From assembly GCA_902798605.1 (NCBI GenBank), contig CADBXH010000020.1, positions 1-19,451 on the forward strand: DNA of 19,451 nucleotides, given 5' to 3'. Positions within the stretch are counted from its first letter, which is position 1. Every line of letters begins with the position of its first letter. Position numbers and translations under genes: made by a program. Below, piece after piece: positions 14,805-19,451 of the stretch. A model generated the notes under the pieces. It was not told the origin of the DNA, made no database searches, and saw nothing but the letters and a program-made list of their open reading frames with translations. The stretch comes from an uncultured Ruminococcus sp. (GTDB taxonomy: Bacteria; Bacillota_A; Clostridia; Oscillospirales; Acutalibacteraceae).

Positions 14805-15976
14805 TACTTCTTGATATCCTCTAGGACTTCAGCCATAAACTGATTGATCGAGGTGATCGGCAACGTGTTGCTGCACAAAAAGATTTTTGTGTTATCGTCG
14901 CTGTTGATATAATCGTATGCTGTGTAGACCCCCAAGGAGCCGGGGTGGCCGATACCGCCGCCGACGTTTGTAAATAAGCCGTAGCCGTAGCCCATACCCT
15001 CGGAATAGCTCGTTGTCATCCGGGCAAAGCTGTCATCATTAACGACCCTGCCGCTGCCGAACGCGGTTATCCATTTTATTATATCCTCCGCGTTTGAGAC
15101 CAAATCAGCGCAGCCGTTGGCATACGACGGATTCATTCCCAAATCGGGAAATGTCGCGCCGCTTGCCCATTCGGGATTCGAGCCGAGTTCAACGACTGAG
15201 CCCGTGTGGGTCATTCCGAGCGGTTCAAAAAAGTACTTTCGCAAAAAGTCGATGTACCTTTCGCCCGAGACCTGCTCGACTATTTGACTGAGCAAAAAGA
15301 AATTGACGTTTGTATAAGCAAAGCTGCTGTCCGGTTCGGCAACAAGCGGTTGGCTAAACACCCAATTTTTCAGCGCCGCTTTGTTTTCCGCATCGGTTTT
15401 GTCTCCGCTTAAAAGTCCCGGGTTGTTTTCTTCATAAAAATCGGGAATACCCGAGCGCATCGACATAAGGTTTTTTAGGGTTATTTTTTTGCCCTCGGTG
15501 TACTCGGGAAAGTATTTGTCGAGAGTATCGTCTGTGCTGAGCAGTCCGTCCTCCTGAAGTATCATGATCGCCGCCGCACAGAACTGCTTTGACACCGAGC
15601 AAACCGGCATTGATGTGCCGATATTTATCTCCGCTCCGTTACAGAGCGTACCGTTAGCATACTGAAAAACCGGAGCCGAATCTTTTACTACATATATCAC
15701 TCCCTCAAAACCGTGATCTGCTATTGTTTGGTTTAGCGCAGCCTCGGCATCAGAGCTAAGCGCTTGTGGCTTTGCTGCCTGCGCCGCAGTCGTCGCTTCC
15801 GCTGCCTTGGTGACTTTTTCAACAGCTTTGGTTGTTGCGGGTGCCGTAGCCTCGGTTTTTACCGTTCCCGAAGCGGTAGTTTCCGCTTCGGATTCGCTCT
15901 CGTTTTTTTCAGATGCACACGCTGCCGCCGTGCATATCATTAACAGCGACAGTATCATCGCCAAAAATCTTTTCAA
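14804..15976 (-). CDS. Beta-lactamase-fold serine hydrolase lipoprotein (class C/PBP4*-like)
   Basis: A 390-residue exported protein of the serine beta-lactamase-like/D-Ala carboxypeptidase family. The start is TTG (15974-15976): GGAGG lies 7 bases upstream, whereas the ATG at 16051 would add 25 non-signal residues and has no such site. Seen from this start: signal sequence 1-19 with Cys20 in TAAAC as probable lipobox, a Thr/Ala/Lys/Glu-rich linker to about 75, then catalytic SVSK (Ser127, Lys130), YTN (Tyr221, Asn223) and a C-terminal GHPGS replacing KTG as in class C-like esterases and peptidases. Substrate is unknown: peptidoglycan peptide or ester. It is a single gene sharing an intergenic region of 157 bases with a divergent membrane-protein gene, and it is convergent with spoIIID. 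Confidence 0.88.
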   Translation of the reverse strand: MKRFLAMILSLLMICTAAACASEKNESESEAETTASGTVKTEATAPATTKAVEKVTKAAEATTAAQAAKPQALSSDAEAALNQTIADHGFEGVIYVVKDSAPVFQYANGTLCNGAEINIGTSMPVCSVSKQFCAAAIMILQEDGLLSTDDTLDKYFPEYTEGKKITLKNLMSMRSGIPDFYEENNPGLLSGDKTDAENKAALKNWVFSQPLVAEPDSSFAYTNVNFFLLSQIVEQVSGERYIDFLRKYFFEPLGMTHTGSVVELGSNPEWASGATFPDLGMNPSYANGCADLVSNAEDIIKWITAFGSGRVVNDDSFARMTTSYSEGMGYGYGLFTNVGGGIGHPGSLGVYTAYDYINSDDNTKIFLCSNTLPITSINQFMAEVLEDIKK

Positions 15977-16014
15977 TTCAATTCCTCCGATAAAAGCAAA
16001 TTGCTTACGGGTAT

Positions 16015-16043
16015 ATTTTATCAAAAAGTGCTTTGTTTGTCTA
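16015..16043 (-). promoter_or_regulatory. Promoter of the serine hydrolase gene
   Basis: Minus strand: TAGACA (16038-16043), 17 bases, TAAAAT (16015-16020) with an extended TGA. Predicted leader about 30 bases. Confidence 0.7.
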
Positions 16044-16076
16044 TACATCACAGAGTGAACATTTTGATTTTTTTAC

Positions 16077-16104
16077 TTGCTTATTTTTTACCGTGTGTTA
16101 TAAT
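16077..16104 (+). promoter_or_regulatory. Promoter of the DUF218 membrane-protein gene
   Basis: TTGCTT (16077-16082), 16 bases, TATAAT (16099-16104) with an extended TGT before the -10. It faces away from the serine hydrolase promoter, about 35 bases apart. Confidence 0.72.
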
Positions 16105-16133
16105 TTATATATCACACATCCGGAGGGTTTGTT

Positions 16134-17687
16134 TTGACTAAAAAAAAGAAAAAAATAAAACCGCGTTATATTGTTTTTTTCGCTGTATCGCTTACTCTGA
16201 TCGCGGCTTACGCGGTATATCTGCTCATAGTCGGAAGCTCATACAGTGTTCCGATAGTCAGCCTGGGAAGGGTCGACAGCTCATCTATTGACATTAAAAT
16301 GTCTGACGACAATATTGTGGAGGTCGTAAAAATCAACGAGCCTCAAAAATTCAGTGACGGCGCCAACAGCATCTTTATTGATTTGCAAAGCGCAAACAGC
16401 GGCAAGGTTACTCTCACTTTAAATTACCAAGAGGATTTGAGTGCCGCCGGTGATGAGTATAATGTAATCAAAGAAACACCCAACAGCTTTATTAACCAAC
16501 AGGAAAAAGAGATCGTACTTAACGTCTTGCCGTCCGGATTCATATACGATGAGACAAACGACAGCTTTAACGGGCTGTGGATGCTTTGGATGTTGGTATC
16601 CGCCATCTCGGTTTTATTGATCGTAACTCTTATTATTGCGCTGAAAGAAAGAGTCAATAACGGCGATTTTTCATACTTGATGATAACGCTCTGCGGTCTC
16701 ATAATCTTTTTGACGCTCAGCGTATTTTTGTCCTCGATTTTTATTTTGATTTTCGACCGCGATTACTTGGGCTTTATAAACTTGAAAAACTTTGTAGAGG
16801 TGCTCTTTGACAGCGGAAAAATCTTTATTATAATCACCATCGCTCCGCTGCTGATCTTCGCGTTCCTGCTGAGCTTGAGCAACATCGTTCTTGTAAGGCG
16901 TGAGGGCTTTTCCCCGCGCAACCTGCTCGGCGTACTGCTGGGCTTGGCGCTTATCGCAGGGATCGTGATAATGTATATTCTCGGAAGATCCTCCAACACC
17001 GAAAACAATTTGCAGCATTACCTTACAACCGTTTTGAACACGGCGTTCAGTTATATTTTCTGCTACTTTGAATGTATGCTTATCGCTACGGTCTTTTGCG
17101 CCGTTCACTCAAAACGATTTAAGGTCAAGGATTCGATGGACTATATCATCATCCTCGGCTGCTCGATCAGACCAGACGGCACGCCTACTCCGCTCCTTCA
17201 ATCGAGGATCGACAGGGCTGTATCGTTCGATAACGAGCAGTCCGAAAAGCACAGCCGCCGCGCAAAATTCATCCCCTCGGGCGGTCAGGGCAGCGATGAA
17301 GTGATAAGCGAAGCGGAGTGTATGAAGCGCTACCTTGTTAAAAACGGCATTGAGGAAGAACGGATAATCAAAGAGGACAAGTCCGTAAACACTTACCAAA
17401 ACCTCGCTTTTTCAAAGAAGATAATCGAGGAGGACTGCGGCGATATCGACAGCGTTAACGTCGCCTTTTCGACCACGAATTATCATATCTTCCGCGGATA
17501 TACGATCGCCAAAAAGCTCGGCTTTAAGGTCAAGGGACTCTCGGCAAAGACGAAGTATTACTTCTTCCCCAACGCGTTTTTGCGCGAGTTTATCGGCTTG
17601 CTTTGGGAGAAAAGATACGTTCACCTTGTTTTTGTGGGAGCCATCGCGGTTTTCTTCGCGGTCGCGTATTTAATTATAAAGTACTAA
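16134..17687 (+). CDS. Polytopic membrane protein with C-terminal DUF218/YdcF-like domain
   Basis: This 517-residue protein starts at TTG (16134-16136), with GGAGG seven bases upstream and no alternative ATG nearby. Seen: one membrane segment (about 12-34), an outside domain of about 110 residues rich in beta-like stretches (38-145), five more segments (about 148-170, 181-207, 228-254, 263-284, 300-322), then a DUF218 domain (about 336-485) with IIILGCSIRPDG, PSGGQG, DKSVNTYQN and STTNYHIFR, and a last membrane segment (497-515). DUF218 proteins (SanA, YdcF, ElyC) are linked to envelope integrity; the biochemical reaction is not settled. The usual clostridial protein has only a few N-terminal membrane segments, so the separate outer domain is notable. 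No neighbour explains its job. Confidence 0.85.
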   Translation: MTKKKKKIKPRYIVFFAVSLTLIAAYAVYLLIVGSSYSVPIVSLGRVDSSSIDIKMSDDNIVEVVKINEPQKFSDGANSIFIDLQSANSGKVTLTLNYQEDLSAAGDEYNVIKETPNSFINQQEKEIVLNVLPSGFIYDETNDSFNGLWMLWMLVSAISVLLIVTLIIALKERVNNGDFSYLMITLCGLIIFLTLSVFLSSIFILIFDRDYLGFINLKNFVEVLFDSGKIFIIITIAPLLIFAFLLSLSNIVLVRREGFSPRNLLGVLLGLALIAGIVIMYILGRSSNTENNLQHYLTTVLNTAFSYIFCYFECMLIATVFCAVHSKRFKVKDSMDYIIILGCSIRPDGTPTPLLQSRIDRAVSFDNEQSEKHSRRAKFIPSGGQGSDEVISEAECMKRYLVKNGIEEERIIKEDKSVNTYQNLAFSKKIIEEDCGDIDSVNVAFSTTNYHIFRGYTIAKKLGFKVKGLSAKTKYYFFPNAFLREFIGLLWEKRYVHLVFVGAIAVFFAVAYLIIKY

Positions 17688-17727
17688 AAGCGCAAAAATA
17701 GCATAGGGCGTTTTATTGGACACCTCT

Positions 17728-17752
17728 TCCCTTATAATAAAAGTATAAGGGA
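17728..17752 (+). promoter_or_regulatory. Hairpin covering the ribosome binding site of the small ORF
   Basis: A 9-bp perfect stem (TCCCTTATA and TATAAGGGA, loop ATAAAAG) lies between the DUF218 gene and the small ORF. No T-run follows on either strand, so it is not a terminator. Its 3' arm contains AAGGGA, which with the following GAAAGG is the only Shine-Dalgarno sequence for the ATG at 17763. The 5' arm also contains TATAAT (17733-17738), so the segment could instead be part of a promoter with a poor -35. Confidence 0.4.
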
Positions 17753-17762
17753 GAAAGGTATT

Positions 17763-18104
17763 ATGTTCAATTTACTCATCAATTTTTGTGTGTTTGTTTT
17801 TATTTTTTACGCCGTAAGGTGGTCGGCAAGAATGATTTTGTTCGGCACAAAGCGCAAAAGGCGCGTGTCGCACGCAGCGGTCAGAGCGCAAAGCCGAAGA
17901 AGGGCTAAAATAATAAAACTGAACGTACAGACAACAAAAAGAAACGACCGGTTGAAAACTCGAAAGGGTTTTCAGCCGGTTTTTTACATTTTAAAGGAAA
18001 ACCTGAGCTGCTCAAATCAAACTCTAAACTCTCAACTCTTAACTCTTAACTCTAAAAAAACAGAGCCGGTTCAAATTGAACCGACTCCGAAAGTCTTGCT
18101 ATAA
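17763..18104 (+). CDS. Small membrane ORF with basic tail; 3' part runs through a terminator
   Basis: The open frame has 113 codons, but only the first 55 to 60 look like protein: a membrane segment (about 3-27) followed by a very basic stretch (KRKRR, RRRAK). I do not recognise a family. From codon 62 the frame passes through a strong plus-strand terminator (17947-17985), then a heptamer repeat, then the antisense of the mgtE terminator and of its 3' codons. A coding frame normally stops before its terminator; a one-base shift near 17905-17920 would reach TAA, so the original stop was probably lost by a small indel. A short transcript reading to the terminator would give a non-stop message. 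ATG has GGGAGAAAGG upstream. Whether the product is made is unsure. Confidence 0.4.
   Translation: MFNLLINFCVFVFIFYAVRWSARMILFGTKRKRRVSHAAVRAQSRRRAKIIKLNVQTTKRNDRLKTRKGFQPVFYILKENLSCSNQTLNSQLLTLNSKKTEPVQIEPTPKVLL
17947..17985 (+). terminator. Intrinsic terminator, plus strand
   Basis: A 13-bp stem (ACCGGTTGAAAAC and GTTTTCAGCCGGT with one G-U), 8-base loop, then a T-run. It ends the DUF218/small ORF transcript and lies inside the open frame of the small ORF. Confidence 0.9.
18020..18054. repeat. Heptamer tandem repeat AACTCTN, five copies
   Basis: Five consecutive 7-base units (AACTCTA, AACTCTC, AACTCTT, AACTCTT, AACTCTA) sit exactly between the plus-strand terminator and the minus-strand terminator of mgtE. 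The seventh base varies and the other six do not. Confidence 0.85.
18054..18087 (-). terminator. Intrinsic terminator of mgtE
   Basis: Minus strand: GAGTCGGTTCA and TGAACCGGCTC (11 bp with one G-U, loop ATT), then TG and seven T. The plus-strand version has a C-A mismatch, so it is built for minus-strand RNA. It lies 12 bases beyond the old mgtE stop at 18099. Confidence 0.88.
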
Positions 18105-19395
18105 TTTTAATACCGCGCTCGCTACGCCGAAGTAGATCAGCAGTGAGAGCGAGTCGCAGATGGTGGTGATCAGCGGGTTTGCCATTACCGCCGGATCAAG
18201 ACCGATCTTGCTTGACAAAGAAAAACGCGTTTTCGTGTCCGCGCACATCAAACAAAAGCAGCTTTATAAAGTTTGCCACGGCAAGCGTTAGTCCGCAGAA
18301 AAACGCTACCCTGAGCTCCTTCCAGAGCACCGAAAACATACTTTTGAATTCGATCTCTCCGAGCGATAGCGCGCGGATGACCGATACCGACGCCTGCGAG
18401 CCCGCGTTACCGCCGGAGCCCGTGATCATCGGGATAAAGCTCGACAGAATGATAACGCTCGCGAGCATTCCGTCAAAGCTCGAAATTATCGTACTCGTAA
18501 AGGTCGCCGAAAGCATAAGGATAAGCAGCCACGGCACGCGCTTTTTGTAAATGCCCCAAACGCTCGTTTTCATATACGGTTTGTCGGAGGGCAATACCGC
18601 CGCCATTTTTTCGAAGTCCTCGGTAGCCTCCTCGCGGATTACGTCGATAGCGTCGTCGATGGTGACGATACCGACAAGCCTCTGCTCCTTATCGACAACG
18701 GGCAGCGCGAGAAAATCGTAGTTTGTAAACAGCTGGGCAACGTGCTCCTGGTCGTCGAGGGTGTGAACGGAAATGACGTTTTCGCTCATCAGATCCTTTA
18801 CAATATCGTCGTCCTCGGCGAGCAGCAAGTCTTTTACTGTCGTAATGCCTATAAGTCTGTTGTTTTTGTCGGTAACATAACAGGTGTAGATCGTCTCTTT
18901 ATCAACGCCTGTACGCCTGATGCGCTTGATCGACATCTCGGCGGTCATATCGGGGCGCAGCACGATAAACTCGGTCGTCATGATCGAACCCGCGCTGTCC
19001 TCGGGATACTTTAGAAGCTCGTTTATCTCGCGCCTTGTTTCTTTATCCGCCTGGCGCAAAATACGCTTTACTACGTTTGCGGGCATCTCCTCAATAATAT
19101 CGACCGCGTCGTCGACAAACAGTTCGTCAACTACTTCTTTAAGCTCGCTGTCGCTGAACCCGTGGATCAAAAATTCCTGGGTGTCCTCGTCCATTTCTAC
19201 AAATGTATCCGCCGCGAGCTCTTTTGGTAAGATCCTGAAGAGGATCGGCATTTTTTCGTCCTGAAGCTCTTCAAAAACTGCCGCTATATCATACGGCATC
19301 ATTGTTACAAGAATGTCCCGAAGAGTGTTGTACTTTTTTTCTTCGAGCAATTTCTTGATGGTCTCCGTAAGAGTTACGTTAACCTGAATCATCAT
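18099..19395 (-). pseudogene. mgtE: Magnesium transporter MgtE, broken near the 3' end by an out-of-frame deletion
   Basis: MgtE is a dimeric Mg2+ channel with a cytosolic N domain, two CBS domains and five membrane helices. The main frame (19395 to a TGA at 18196, 399 residues) holds the N domain (1-130), CBS pair (about 135-260), plug-like stretch and the first helices with TGSGGNAGSQ. After LLLFD it reads a short foreign-looking stretch and stops. The true C-terminus (KIGLDPAVM, ITTICDSLSLLIYF, ending at TAG 18099) is present in another frame. Comparing with family layout, most of the fourth membrane helix is gone, and the pore Asp (in ITTICD, the T. thermophilus Asp432 region) falls in the displaced piece. 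Two ATGs in tandem; the second (19392) has the better spacing to GGAGG (19400-19404). The 51 bases before that hold no clear promoter. Confidence 0.82.
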
Positions 19396-19451
19396 CTCTC
19401 CTCCTTTTGCATTTTGTGCATCGTGGAAAAAGAGACGTGTTCTTTTTGGGC

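Noticed and set aside
18019..18060. CRISPR-like array
   Set aside because: The units are seven bases long without spacers; it is a simple tandem repeat, and there are no cas genes.

Overview
The window looks like a chromosomal piece of a low-to-mid GC Clostridia genome, probably an Oscillospiraceae/Ruminococcus-type gut Firmicute. The evidence is strong AGGAGG-type ribosome binding sites, sigma-A promoters with extended -10 boxes, frequent TTG/GTG starts, a SpoIIID homologue (an endospore regulator) and a clostridial split methionine synthase. There is no phage, insertion sequence, CRISPR array, tRNA or rRNA.

Layout. (1) 1-4976, minus strand: an operon reading large membrane protein > dihydroorotase (pyrC) > DRE-TIM aldolase-like protein > OMP decarboxylase (pyrF, cut by the window edge). 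Short hairpin repeats sit in two of its gaps and supply the last codons of two unrelated proteins. (2) 5165-8354, minus strand: promoter > glmS-type ribozyme > nagB > stand-alone left-handed beta-helix acetyltransferase > glmM > terminator. The three genes are coupled by TAATG overlaps. (3) 8438-10444, minus strand: a single-gene CapD/PglF-like membrane nucleotide-sugar dehydratase with its own promoter and terminator. Its -35 box lies inside the hairpin that ends the metH transcript. (4) 10495-14441, minus strand: metF > MetH reactivation protein > core MetH, all overlapping, a methyl-folate/B12 methionine module. (5) 14509-14769, plus strand: spoIIID, convergent with a beta-lactamase-fold serine hydrolase lipoprotein (minus) through a shared bidirectional terminator. 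(6) 16134-18104, plus strand: a DUF218/YdcF-like polytopic membrane protein, then a small membrane ORF whose end runs through a terminator. (7) 18054-19395, minus strand: an mgtE magnesium channel gene whose 3' part is broken by an out-of-frame deletion.

The most interesting system is region 2. A GlcN6P-sensing self-cleaving ribozyme of the kind normally found before glmS (amidotransferase) here precedes nagB, annotated everywhere as a catabolic deaminase, followed by a GlcN-1-P acetyltransferase-like protein and phosphoglucosamine mutase. Feedback by GlcN6P makes sense if NagB here runs in the aminating direction (Fru6P + NH4+ to GlcN6P) and stands in for GlmS in UDP-GlcNAc synthesis. The ribozyme and gene order are read from the sequence; the reversed NagB role is inference. 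The next gene downstream of the neighbouring promoter is a UDP-sugar dehydratase, a plausible consumer of UDP-GlcNAc.
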